From Myxococcales bacterium (GTDB lineage Bacteria; Myxococcota; Polyangia; Fen-1088), in NCBI GenBank assembly GCA_003153875.1, contig PMBY01000158.1, forward strand, positions 38,367 through 51,105: a DNA stretch of 12,739 nt. The letters are read 5' to 3'. Below the pieces are notes generated by a model. The model did not search any database, was not told the origin of the DNA, and saw only the letters and a program-made list of their open reading frames with translations. Below are positions 6,404 to 12,739 of this stretch, in pieces. The number at the start of each line of letters is the position of its first letter. Positions within the stretch are counted from its first letter, which is position 1. The translations under genes were made by a program, and so were the position numbers.

Positions 6404-8245
6404 ATGAGCGCTCGCAGCAAGCGCGGAAAACGGGCGGGCGGCAAGCCTGGGCCGGCGCCGGTCAGTGGCGATGAGAAGGACGAGCGCATCCGCGAGCCAG
6501 AAGCGCCAGTGGCCGAGCTCGATTCGGGCGGCGACCAGGGCAGAGCCCAGACCGGTGCGGTGATCACCGAAGCCAGGCCAGCCGAGGAGACCCTTCGCGA
6601 GAACCAGCAGCCTCCCAAGGCCTCCGTCGATGTCGGCGAGACGCGAGCCGCCGTGCTGGACGCTGTCGTCGAAGGCCAGCTAAAGGAGCTTCGCGATGCC
6701 AAGCAGCGATTGCGATCCCTGCTTGAGAATTCGCCGCTGGCGCTCATAGAGTGGTCCTCTGTCGACTACCGAATCGTGCAGTGGTCGGATGCGGCCAGCA
6801 AGGTCTTTGGCTGGACCGCCGAGGAGACCATCGGCAAGCGCATAGACGAACTGAACTGGATCCACCCTGCGGATCGGCCGCTGGTGGATCAGGTCGTGGC
6901 CGATCTGCTCAGCGGCCAATGTCCGCGCAACGCCCACAAGAACCGAAACGTTCGCAAAGACGGTTCGGTGATTTATTGTGAATGGTACAATTCCACGCTG
7001 CCCGATGCTTCGGGCGGCTTGTCTGTGTTGTCACTGGTGTTTGATGCCACCGAGCACAAGCTGGCCGAAGCATCACGGCGCGCGGCCGACTTGCAGCTGG
7101 CCGAGGCCGATGAAAGCAAGAATGAGTTCTTGGCTGCGCTCGCGCACGAGTTGAAGACCCCGCTGGCTCCCATCAAGAACAGCCTGAACATCCTGGGCCA
7201 CGCAACCTTGGGGAACGAACCGGCGCGCCGGGCTCAGGCGGTCATCGAGAGACAGGTGGTTCGGCTGGCCCGGCTGGCCAGCGACCTGCTCGACGTGACT
7301 CGCATCGCGCGGAACAAAGTCAAGCTTCAGTGCCAGCTGCTGGAGCTCAACGGACTGGTGCGGGACACGATTGAGGATCAACGCTCGCTCTTCGACGCGA
7401 CCGAGGTGCATCTCGAATTCCATCCCGCGCCCAGACCCGTGCTGGTAAACGCCGACTGGAATCGCCTGGCCCAAGTCATGGTCAACCTTCTGCAGAACGC
7501 GGCCAAGTTCACCGGCCGCGGTGGCGCCACCCTGGTCACTGTCCACGCCGAAAAGGCCGAGAAACTGGCGGTGGTCCAGGTCGTGGACACAGGAGTGGGT
7601 ATGGCGCCAGAAATGGTGGCGTGCCTCTTCCAGTCCTTCAGTCAGGCGGACTCCGCTTTGGACCGCGGCAGGGGCGGACTTGGGCTCGGGCTGGCGCTGA
7701 TCAAGGGGCTGGTCGAATTGCACGGGGGCAACGTGACGGCCTGCAGTGCGGGACTGGGCCACGGGACGGAGTTCACGGTTCAGCTTCCGCTGCTCATGGA
7801 GGAAGCCGCCGCTTCGCAAGCGAACCGCGAGAGCGCCGCGAAAGTCCGCCGGCGCGTGCTGGTCATCGAGGACGACATCGAAGCGGCCGACAGCCTGCGT
7901 GACGTGCTCGCGGGCGGCAAGCTTGAGGTTGAGGTGGCGTACAACGGTCCCGAAGGAATTGCCAGGGCACGGGAGTTCAGCCCCGAAATCGTGCTGTGTG
8001 ATATCGGGCTGTCGGGAATGGATGGCTTCGAGGTCGCGCGAGCCTTCAAGGCGGACGAGTCACTGAAGGACATCTTGCTGGTGGCGTTGAGTGACTACGC
8101 ACTTCCCGAGGACTTGCTGCGAGTTTCGCAGGCAGGATTCGCGCACCACATGGCCAAGCCAGCCAGCCTCGAGAAACTGCAAGAGATCTTGGCAGCCCCG
8201 CCTGCCCCCGACGTGCCGGGGAAAGAAAGTGTGGAAAGGCTGTGA
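6404..8245 (+). CDS. Soluble hybrid histidine kinase: PAS-HisKA-HATPase-receiver
   Basis: A 613-residue cytoplasmic signalling protein without membrane segments. Residues 1-100 are charged and low in complexity, probably disordered or coiled. A PAS domain spans about 103-223 (LLENSPLALIEW, SKVFGWTAEE, HPADRPLV, RKDGSVIY). HisKA starts near 235, with the phospho-acceptor His248 in ALAHELKTPLAP. The HATPase domain shows the N box NLLQNAAKF (Asn361, Asn365), the G1 box DTGVGM (Asp395) and the G2 box GGLGLGLAL. A receiver domain (about 484-600) has acidic pocket residues Asp490/491 in VIEDD, phospho-acceptor Asp533 in CDIGLSGMDG, a Ser in ALSDYALPED and Lys585 in MAKPAS. All key residues are present, so it should be active. 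No separate response regulator lies beside it, so it may act through a distant phosphotransfer partner. The signal sensed by the PAS domain cannot be told from sequence. Confidence 0.93.
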   Translation: MSARSKRGKRAGGKPGPAPVSGDEKDERIREPEAPVAELDSGGDQGRAQTGAVITEARPAEETLRENQQPPKASVDVGETRAAVLDAVVEGQLKELRDAKQRLRSLLENSPLALIEWSSVDYRIVQWSDAASKVFGWTAEETIGKRIDELNWIHPADRPLVDQVVADLLSGQCPRNAHKNRNVRKDGSVIYCEWYNSTLPDASGGLSVLSLVFDATEHKLAEASRRAADLQLAEADESKNEFLAALAHELKTPLAPIKNSLNILGHATLGNEPARRAQAVIERQVVRLARLASDLLDVTRIARNKVKLQCQLLELNGLVRDTIEDQRSLFDATEVHLEFHPAPRPVLVNADWNRLAQVMVNLLQNAAKFTGRGGATLVTVHAEKAEKLAVVQVVDTGVGMAPEMVACLFQSFSQADSALDRGRGGLGLGLALIKGLVELHGGNVTACSAGLGHGTEFTVQLPLLMEEAAASQANRESAAKVRRRVLVIEDDIEAADSLRDVLAGGKLEVEVAYNGPEGIARAREFSPEIVLCDIGLSGMDGFEVARAFKADESLKDILLVALSDYALPEDLLRVSQAGFAHHMAKPASLEKLQEILAAPPAPDVPGKESVERL

Positions 8246-8280
8246 TTCCGGCTGAACGAGCCAAGCGCAACCACGGCCTT
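8236..8280. terminator. Stem-loop between convergent genes, possible bidirectional terminator
   Basis: AAGGCTGTG (8236-8244) can pair with CACGGCCTT (8272-8280), giving 9 pairs including one G-U. A small inner stem, GGCT/AGCC, lies inside the loop. It spans the 40-base gap between the kinase stop and the lyase stop and reaches slightly into the kinase gene. There is no clear T-tract on either side, so it is a weak intrinsic-terminator candidate. Confidence 0.3.
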
Positions 8281-8285
8281 CTCAA

Positions 8286-10577
8286 CTACTTCGCAATGAA
8301 GATGTTGGGTACGGGCGGAGGATCCATGTTGGGAGAGATGCGGAACCCCGTGTGCGGCGGTTGATTGTAGGCTGAGTTCTCGAACGCGACTTGCGCTCGA
8401 TACGTCGGATCGTGCATGAGCGTGTAGATGCGGGACGTGGTTACGTCAGTTGTGGTGTACACGCGCAAGGCCGTGCCCGCGGTCTCGCGCCACACGACTT
8501 CCTCGCGCCAATCGCCCAACAGGTCGGCGGTCAGCGTCGGGGTATTCTTGGTGCTGTTGTTCCCCGAGCACTGCGCGCAGGTCAACAGAGTTCCGCCGCC
8601 GGCCTTGCTTATCGAGTTGGCGTTCTCAAGCTCACGCCACAAATCGGCGTCCCAATACATGAGGAAGTTGCTGCCTGCCCCGGGGCCGCCACTGGCACCG
8701 GTGGCGCACAAGACCTGACCTGGGCCCGAACACGATGCACTTGTTTCGTTGCCCACGCCCACATACTCGGCACGGCCACGATTGGCGTCGGTGCCGGGAT
8801 TGGTAATGAGGAAGTAGGCCTTGCAGGTGGCCCCATCATGACAGTCCATACCGCCTAGACTCTCGTGAATCTGGAACACAGCGATCCCCTTGCCGGGCAC
8901 GAGCTCCGCCGCATCCATGGCATCGCCATGGCCGTACCCCGAATTGCACTTGAGGGTTCCGCCGCTGTCGATGGTGAGCGGGCCAGTGAGTATCTCTTGT
9001 CCCCCGTCGCCGTCAACGTCTGCCGCCATCTGTGAGTGGGTACCACCGCCATATTGGAAAGAGGTCACGCTGTCATAGACCCAGTTCTTCGCCAAGACTC
9101 CATTGCGGAAGGTTAGCGAAGAAACCGTCGTGCGCGTGTAGTACCCACGGCTTTGGATGATGCTCGGCCTTCCGGTCGCAACGCCGCCTTCCTTTACGAA
9201 GGCAATTCCGCCGTTGAAACGATCCACGCGGTTGCCGTAGGTGTCACCCCAGGCGCCCACATCCCCGCGCGGCACGGGATAGTCAACCGTGGCCAGTTCC
9301 TTGCCGTCTGACCCTCGGAACACGGTGACCCACTCCGGACCGGTTAGAATGTAGCCGGTGGCGTTGCGGTAGACCGCGCTGTTGTCGGCGCCTGCAGCAC
9401 TGCCCGTGCTCAGATAGTTGCCCAATCCATCCTTGGTTCCCGGTGCGGTCTTGCAGGCGAACTCGGCTTTGCCGTCGCCGTCGAAGTCGGCCACTGACAT
9501 CTGCGTGTAGTGAGCACCGGCGCGAATATTCGGTCCCAAATCAATGCGGAAGAGCCTGGCGCCCGCCAATGTGTATCCATCTATGTAGACATCGCTGGTG
9601 ACGCCTGACTGGGCATTGTCATGCGAGTCCGATGGATCCCACTTCAGCACGATGTCGAGCTTGCCGTCTCCGTCGAGATCCCCGGTCGCACCATCGCTCG
9701 GGCTGTACGATCCACCCGGCACCGTCAACGGGATGCTCGCGTATTGCTGCGCCCAGGGCGTGACAGCAGCAGACTGCGCGCCTTCCGTTCCCTTGATGAC
9801 GGCGCTCACCGTATACTTCGATGTCGCCTTGCCAGCCGCATCCAGGTAGTTGGTGCTGTCAGTCACGTTCTTGACCAACGTGCCGTCTCTGTAGAGGTTG
9901 TACGAAACGTTGGTCGTTGTGGTGTCGTACTCGTATCCCAGCATGCGCCAACCAACGTAGACGCCGCCGGTGACCACAACGGCAACGGTGCCGCGATCCA
10001 GGTTCTCCATCTGATAGTGGCCGGTTGTCGGCGGGAAAACCAGCGTGTTGCCACCTGTCGGCGTGGTGACGCCGCCTGCGGCGGTGACGCCGCCGCCACT
10101 GGTGCTTCCGCCTGCGCTTGTCTTGCCGCCGACAGTCGTGTTTCCGCCCGCGCCGGTTTTGCCGCCTGCCGTTGTGTTTCCGCCTGCGCTTGTCTTGCCG
10201 CCGATGGTCGTCATGCCCGCGACTGCGGTTTTCCCGCCTGCGCTAGTCTCGCCGCCTGCGCTGGTCACGCCACCTGCGCTAGTGTCGCCACCTGCGCCAG
10301 TCTCGCCGCCCGCGCTAGTCTCGCCGCCTGCGCTGGTCACGCCGCCCGAGCCCGGGGAACCCCCGATCTGAGCGGTCCCGCCTGGCGCAGCAGTCTCACC
10401 ACCGTTGGCGTGTCCGCCTCCACCCGTGGTACCACCTGGGCTTGTTGCACCGGCCGTGACGCTGGAACCACCGGTGGATGAACTGCATGCTTGAAGCAAC
10501 GTGACGGTGCCGACCAGCACCAGAATCACGCAGCCGCGCATTGTCGTTTGTATCCGATTCCGACATTTGGTTCGCAT
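8286..10577 (-). CDS. Lipoprotein rhamnogalacturonan lyase, polysaccharide lyase family 11
   Basis: A 763-residue exported enzyme expected to cut the rhamnogalacturonan-I backbone of pectin by beta-elimination, with calcium. Residues 1-30 are a lipoprotein signal ending Leu-Leu-Gln-Ala-Cys31. Residues 32-185 are a Gly/Thr/Ser stalk containing 15 hexapeptide repeats. The PL11 body starts near 186 (GHYQMENLDRGTVAVV, VYVGWRMLGYE, YNLYRDG). It has DLDGDGKLDIVLKWDPSDSHDN near 297-318, DFDGDGKAEFACKTAPGTKDG near 355-375 and DVDGDGGQEI near 517, which are the family's calcium-binding propeller loops. It ends with HDPTYRAQVAFENSAYNQPPHTGF, a typical PL11 end motif also seen in YesW/YesX-type enzymes. 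I chose the ATG at 10575-10577 because GGAGGT lies 5 bases upstream; in-frame ATGs at 10589 and 10598 lack such a site. It is divergent from the sigma factor gene and convergent with the kinase gene. It may be held on the cell surface by the stalk. Confidence 0.92.
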   Translation of the reverse strand: MRTKCRNRIQTTMRGCVILVLVGTVTLLQACSSSTGGSSVTAGATSPGGTTGGGGHANGGETAAPGGTAQIGGSPGSGGVTSAGGETSAGGETGAGGDTSAGGVTSAGGETSAGGKTAVAGMTTIGGKTSAGGNTTAGGKTGAGGNTTVGGKTSAGGSTSGGGVTAAGGVTTPTGGNTLVFPPTTGHYQMENLDRGTVAVVVTGGVYVGWRMLGYEYDTTTTNVSYNLYRDGTLVKNVTDSTNYLDAAGKATSKYTVSAVIKGTEGAQSAAVTPWAQQYASIPLTVPGGSYSPSDGATGDLDGDGKLDIVLKWDPSDSHDNAQSGVTSDVYIDGYTLAGARLFRIDLGPNIRAGAHYTQMSVADFDGDGKAEFACKTAPGTKDGLGNYLSTGSAAGADNSAVYRNATGYILTGPEWVTVFRGSDGKELATVDYPVPRGDVGAWGDTYGNRVDRFNGGIAFVKEGGVATGRPSIIQSRGYYTRTTVSSLTFRNGVLAKNWVYDSVTSFQYGGGTHSQMAADVDGDGGQEILTGPLTIDSGGTLKCNSGYGHGDAMDAAELVPGKGIAVFQIHESLGGMDCHDGATCKAYFLITNPGTDANRGRAEYVGVGNETSASCSGPGQVLCATGASGGPGAGSNFLMYWDADLWRELENANSISKAGGGTLLTCAQCSGNNSTKNTPTLTADLLGDWREEVVWRETAGTALRVYTTTDVTTSRIYTLMHDPTYRAQVAFENSAYNQPPHTGFRISPNMDPPPVPNIFIAK
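10068..10337 (-). repeat. 18-bp tandem repeat, 15 units, encoding a hexapeptide stalk
   Basis: Fifteen consecutive in-frame hexapeptides, residues 81-170 of the PL11 lipoprotein, follow the consensus T-(S/T/G)-A-G-G-(E/K/N/V/D). The first units (TSAGGE, TSAGGE, TGAGGD, TSAGGV) are nearly identical and the middle ones drift (TAVAGM, TTIGGK). The 18-base period keeps the reading frame when copy number changes. Confidence 0.85.
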
Positions 10578-10828
10578 GACAACCTCCATGGTGCACATCC
10601 TGCGCGCTTTCGCGATTTCCTGTTAACGCCCTGCAAACGGCCCCATTGCCCGTCTTGCAACGTCTCAGTCATGCAGTGAAGGGGAGAAAATTATTGGCTC
10701 ACACAATTGCATTGCGTGTTTGGTTATTGACGGTCATACATCGAATAGGAAGCGTGAGCCGCTCGTGAGTCGTGGCGACACTGCAATTTGGAAAGAGCGT
10801 TTCTGCAGCACTGGGAGCGCAATTCAAC
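10578..10828. promoter_or_regulatory. Divergent intergenic region between the PL11 lyase and the ECF sigma factor
   Basis: These 251 bases hold no supported gene and must contain the start signals of both divergent genes. Positions 10685-10750 are clearly AT-rich against the GC-rich background. They include an imperfect inverted repeat around 10701-10719 (CAAT-TGC-ATTG core) and a TTGACG hexamer at 10727-10732, with no convincing -10 box at the right distance. On the lyase side, 10632-10659 can fold as a 9-bp stem with one bulge (TGCAAACGG with CCGTcTTGCA), possibly in its mRNA leader. I could not assign a promoter class with confidence. Confidence 0.45.
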
Positions 10829-11566
10829 ATGTGGACGCGAACCGAGTATGCCGACACCGAAGGATCTGTATCCGACAACAGTTCTTGGGAGATCGAGTCC
10901 GATTCCCCGTCAGCCTCTCCGAAGGAAGGGATCTGGGGCGTTTCTAGTCAGAAGAGACGCCTGCGGACCAGCGCCGACGATGCCGTCTTGGTGCGCGCGG
11001 CGCTGGTGGGCCAGGTCTGGGCTCAACGTGAGATTTGGTTTCGCTTCTCACCCATGGTGTACGGGCTCTTGCGCCGGGCGCTCGGCCCGCAGCATGACCA
11101 CGAGGATCTGACTCAAGAGGTCTTCCTCCGAGTCTTTCGCGGCCTGCGCACACTGGAGAAGGCTTACGCGATTCGTAGCTTCGTGTTCTCCGTGGCGGTT
11201 CGCGTGGTGAGTGAGGAAGTCCGCCGTTTTACCTGGCGTAGACGGATCATTGAGCAGTGGCCAGCCTCGCCGGAGCAGTCGACTTGCGCACCAGCAGACT
11301 TCGAGGCTCGCGAGATGATGTCGCGTGTGCAGGGGAGTTTGGACAGGATGCGAGACAAGCACAGAGCGGTGTTCATCCTCAGGTATGTCGAAGGAATGGA
11401 CTTGGGGGATATCGCCTTGGGTCTCGGCATCTCGCGGGCCTCGGTGAAGCGGTATCTCGCCAAGGCCTTGGCTACGCTCCAGAGATCCATTCCTCAAGAG
11501 AAAGCCCGGGCAGCGGTTCACGCGGGGACACCGACGCTGTCTCGCCCGTTCGAGGCTGGACGATGA
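10829..11566 (+). CDS. ECF-type RNA polymerase sigma factor
   Basis: A 245-residue sigma-70-family factor of the ECF kind. Residues 1-50 are a polar, Ser/Glu-rich extension that is longer than usual. Region 2 spans about 68-135, with FRFSPMVYGLLRRAL, HEDLTQEVFLRVFRGL (core binding) and AIRSFVFSVAVRVV (-10 recognition). Region 4 spans about 162-220, with RDKHRAVFILRYVEGMDLGDIA followed by the helix-turn-helix LGLGISRASVKRYLAKALATL. The start is set at ATG 10829, with GGGAG 11 bases upstream; the frame stays open to a GTG at 10772 that lacks a ribosome site. Its stop overlaps the next ORF as ATGA, the usual sign of a co-translated anti-sigma gene. Lying between PL11 and PL9 genes, it is a good candidate regulator of this pectin locus, but no target promoter was proven. 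Confidence 0.88.
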   Translation: MWTRTEYADTEGSVSDNSSWEIESDSPSASPKEGIWGVSSQKRRLRTSADDAVLVRAALVGQVWAQREIWFRFSPMVYGLLRRALGPQHDHEDLTQEVFLRVFRGLRTLEKAYAIRSFVFSVAVRVVSEEVRRFTWRRRIIEQWPASPEQSTCAPADFEAREMMSRVQGSLDRMRDKHRAVFILRYVEGMDLGDIALGLGISRASVKRYLAKALATLQRSIPQEKARAAVHAGTPTLSRPFEAGR

Positions 11567-11769
11567 TGACGCCGCTGCCCGCTGGGACCCTTCGACGCTT
11601 CGGTTCGCTGATCGAGCGCGGCCTGGGCCAGGTGCCGCAGGAGGCACTCGTCCAGGGCTGGCAGCGGCTGTCGCGCCGCCTCGCGCAAGAGGAGCGCGCG
11701 ACGTCGCGGATTCTCCTGTCTTCCCGGCGTACCTGGGCCAAACCCGCCACAATATGGGGACCGCATTGA
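11563..11769 (+). CDS. Short ORF coupled to the sigma factor; likely truncated anti-sigma/FecR-type protein
   Basis: A 68-residue ORF whose ATG (11563) overlaps the sigma factor's TGA, with GAGG (11552-11555) 7 bases upstream. The sequence LRRFGSLIERGLGQVPQEALVQGWQRLSRRLAQEE looks like the helical cytoplasmic N-terminus of proteins encoded after ECF sigma genes in myxobacteria. These normally continue into a membrane helix and a FecR-like or other periplasmic domain. Here the frame stops after SRRTWAKPATIWGPH, with no membrane segment. I found no continuation in the other two + frames before the pectate lyase promoter, so a deletion is more likely than a simple frameshift. It could also be a genuinely short cytoplasmic anti-sigma factor. 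The family assignment is an inference from position and helix pattern. Confidence 0.6.
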   Translation: MMTPLPAGTLRRFGSLIERGLGQVPQEALVQGWQRLSRRLAQEERATSRILLSSRRTWAKPATIWGPH

Positions 11770-11773
11770 CCCA

Positions 11774-11802
11774 TTTCATCAAGTGGCTGTCCCCTATATA
11801 AT
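11774..11802 (+). promoter_or_regulatory. Candidate promoter of the PL9 pectate lyase gene
   Basis: A perfect TATAAT at 11797-11802, inside TATATAAT, stands out in GC-rich DNA 95 bases before the ATG. The hexamer 17 bases upstream, TTTCAT (11774-11779), is a poor -35 box. A good TTGACC lies at 11766-11771, but its 25-base spacing is too long. The -10 box is convincing; the sigma class is unsure. Confidence 0.4.
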
Positions 11803-11897
11803 GTTGGCTCCGCCTTCCAGGGCCGAGCCTTCGGCATCGCTTGAGCCAGGGGCGCTGGAACCACAAGGGCGCAGGCCAGGTTGTAAAGGAGACTTTG
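11803..11897 (+). other. GC-rich leader of the PL9 gene with a small hairpin
   Basis: These 95 bases contain GCCGA-GCCT-TCGGC (11822-11835), a 5-bp hairpin, and further short pairings such as CCAG/CTGG. They end in an AAGGAG ribosome site (11886-11891) 6 bases before the ATG. I do not recognise a riboswitch class. Confidence 0.35.
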
Positions 11898-12739
11898 ATG
11901 AAATCCATAGAACGTTTGTCGACAAGAAGCCAGCGTCACTCCCTGCTGTCTTGGTCGTTGATCGGCCTCGGCTTTTTCGCCGCCAAGGATGCACTGGCCG
12001 CGGAGTACTACGTAGCCCCCACGGGCAGCGATTCGAATCCTGGCACCCAGGCCAGCCCCTGGGGCACCGTGCAGAAGGCGGCCAGCACGGCAGCGGCTGG
12101 AGACACGGTCTGGCTGCGTGGCGGAACCTACAGCCCCAGCGCCGGCATCACGTTTTCGAAGAGCGGAACGTCGGACACTAACCGAATCAACTACTTTGCC
12201 TACCAAGGCGAAGTCCCGAAGATCGACTTCTCCAATATGAACGTATCAAGCAGCGGCTACAGCATGGGTATCACGGTCTCGGGTAACTGGCTGCATTTCA
12301 AGGGGATCGAGGAATGCTGCCTCAAGGAGACCACGTACGCCAACAACGGTTGGGATGTGAGTGGCAGCAACGATATCTTTGAGTTGCTGAACATGCACCA
12401 CAACCAGGGCAACGGAATATTCATGGGCACCAAGAGTGGTGGGGGCAACCTCATCCTCAATTGTGATGGACACGACAACTACGATCCGACTACGACCCAA
12501 GGCGACGGACAGAATGCCGACGGCTTCGGCGTTCATTACCAAACCAGCGGCACCACCACGATCATCCGGGGTTGCCGGTCGTGGTGGAACTCGGACGATG
12601 GCTACGATCTGATCAACCAAGAGGTTCCGGTCACCGTTGAGAACTCCTGGGCCTTTGGCTGTGGGTACTCCAACTACGGTACCGGCAGGCCCGCGGACGG
12701 TAATGGCAACGGGTTCAAGATGGGGAGCAGCAAGACCGG
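11898..12739 (+). CDS. Secreted pectate lyase, polysaccharide lyase family 9 (3' end outside window)
   Basis: The visible 280 residues belong to a right-handed beta-helix enzyme that should cleave polygalacturonate-type pectin by calcium-dependent beta-elimination. Residues 1-35 form a Sec signal peptide (hydrophobic LLSWSLIGLGFFAA, cleavage near Ala-Leu-Ala-Ala). EYYVAPTGSDSNPGTQ then opens the mature domain with the Asx-Pro-Gly-Thr motif common in secreted parallel beta-helix proteins. Family-9 motifs follow: NYDPTT, NADGFGVH (Asp208), NSDDGYDL (Asp233, Asp234, Asp237) and NGFKMG (Lys274). These match, almost number for number, the four calcium Asp and the catalytic Lys known in the Dickeya Pel9 enzyme, so the active site looks intact. 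Unlike the PL11 enzyme it has no lipobox or stalk. The frame is open at the right edge; family length suggests roughly 100 or more residues are missing. Confidence 0.92.
   Translation, partial: MKSIERLSTRSQRHSLLSWSLIGLGFFAAKDALAAEYYVAPTGSDSNPGTQASPWGTVQKAASTAAAGDTVWLRGGTYSPSAGITFSKSGTSDTNRINYFAYQGEVPKIDFSNMNVSSSGYSMGITVSGNWLHFKGIEECCLKETTYANNGWDVSGSNDIFELLNMHHNQGNGIFMGTKSGGGNLILNCDGHDNYDPTTTQGDGQNADGFGVHYQTSGTTTIIRGCRSWWNSDDGYDLINQEVPVTVENSWAFGCGYSNYGTGRPADGNGNGFKMGSSKT

Noticed and set aside
10068..10337. Possible CRISPR array from the regular short repeats
   Set aside because: The 18-bp units are contiguous, with no unique spacers, and are in frame with a lipoprotein stalk.
9621..10481. 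Plus-strand ORF of 286 residues opposite the PL11 lyase
   Set aside because: It lies antisense to conserved lyase motifs and the hexapeptide repeat. Its own sequence is low-complexity Ala/Cys/Arg with no domain.
10695..10711. Sigma-54-like promoter (TGG...TTGCA) in the divergent region
   Set aside because: The GG and GC dinucleotides are 11 bases apart and not the strict 10, and the -24 block reads TGGCTC instead of TGGCAC.
11048..11908. Minus-strand ORF of 286 residues opposite the sigma factor
   Set aside because: The opposite strand encodes clear sigma regions 2 and 4, while this frame has no recognisable domain and Arg/Ser-rich shadow composition.
12246..12620. Minus-strand ORF of 124 residues opposite the PL9 gene
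   Set aside because: It is antisense to the conserved calcium-binding and catalytic motifs of the pectate lyase.

Overview
The window looks like chromosomal DNA of a myxobacterium, most likely of the Sorangium/Polyangium type. This is an inference from several traits seen together: high GC content, several predicted lipoproteins with very long Gly/Ser/Thr repeat stalks, an AgmX/PglI-type protein, a soluble hybrid histidine kinase, and an ECF sigma factor beside secreted pectinases. No rRNA, tRNA, CRISPR array, insertion sequence or phage gene was recognised.

Layout. Positions 3-209 (+) hold the unidentified C-terminal tail of a gene entering from the left; it converges on the next gene with a 3-base gap. 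Positions 213-3505 (-) carry two tandem paralogous lipoproteins with a TolB/WD40-like beta-propeller sequence pattern. Positions 3544-3699 (+) look like the C-terminal remnant of a macro-domain gene. A tight + strand cluster follows: osmC (3789-4202), a lipoprotein with a repeat stalk and an uncharacterised extracellular domain (4209-5621), and a membrane-anchored AgmX/PglI-type protein (5638-6243). Next comes a PAS-HisKA-HATPase-receiver hybrid kinase (6404-8245, +). It converges on a lipoprotein rhamnogalacturonan lyase of family PL11 (8286-10577, -). An AT-rich divergent intergenic region (10578-10828) separates that lyase from an ECF sigma factor (10829-11566, +). A 68-residue ORF overlaps the sigma factor's stop codon (11563-11769) and resembles a truncated anti-sigma/FecR partner. 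The window ends inside a secreted pectate lyase of family PL9 (11898 to the right edge).

How the genes may work together. The right half reads as a small pectin-attack locus. PL11 would cut the rhamnogalacturonan-I backbone, PL9 would cut polygalacturonate-type chains, and the ECF sigma factor sits between them as an obvious candidate regulator. The lipoprotein at 4209-5621 shares the lyase's design (lipobox, long Gly-rich stalk, C-terminal domain), so it may also be a surface-displayed carbohydrate-active or carbohydrate-binding protein. Links between the left-hand propeller lipoproteins, osmC, the kinase and the pectinases are not shown by the sequence beyond proximity.

The most unusual points are the shortened sigma partner, the uncharacterised stalked domain, the macro-domain fossil beside the duplicated propeller genes, and two inverted repeats in front of the kinase.
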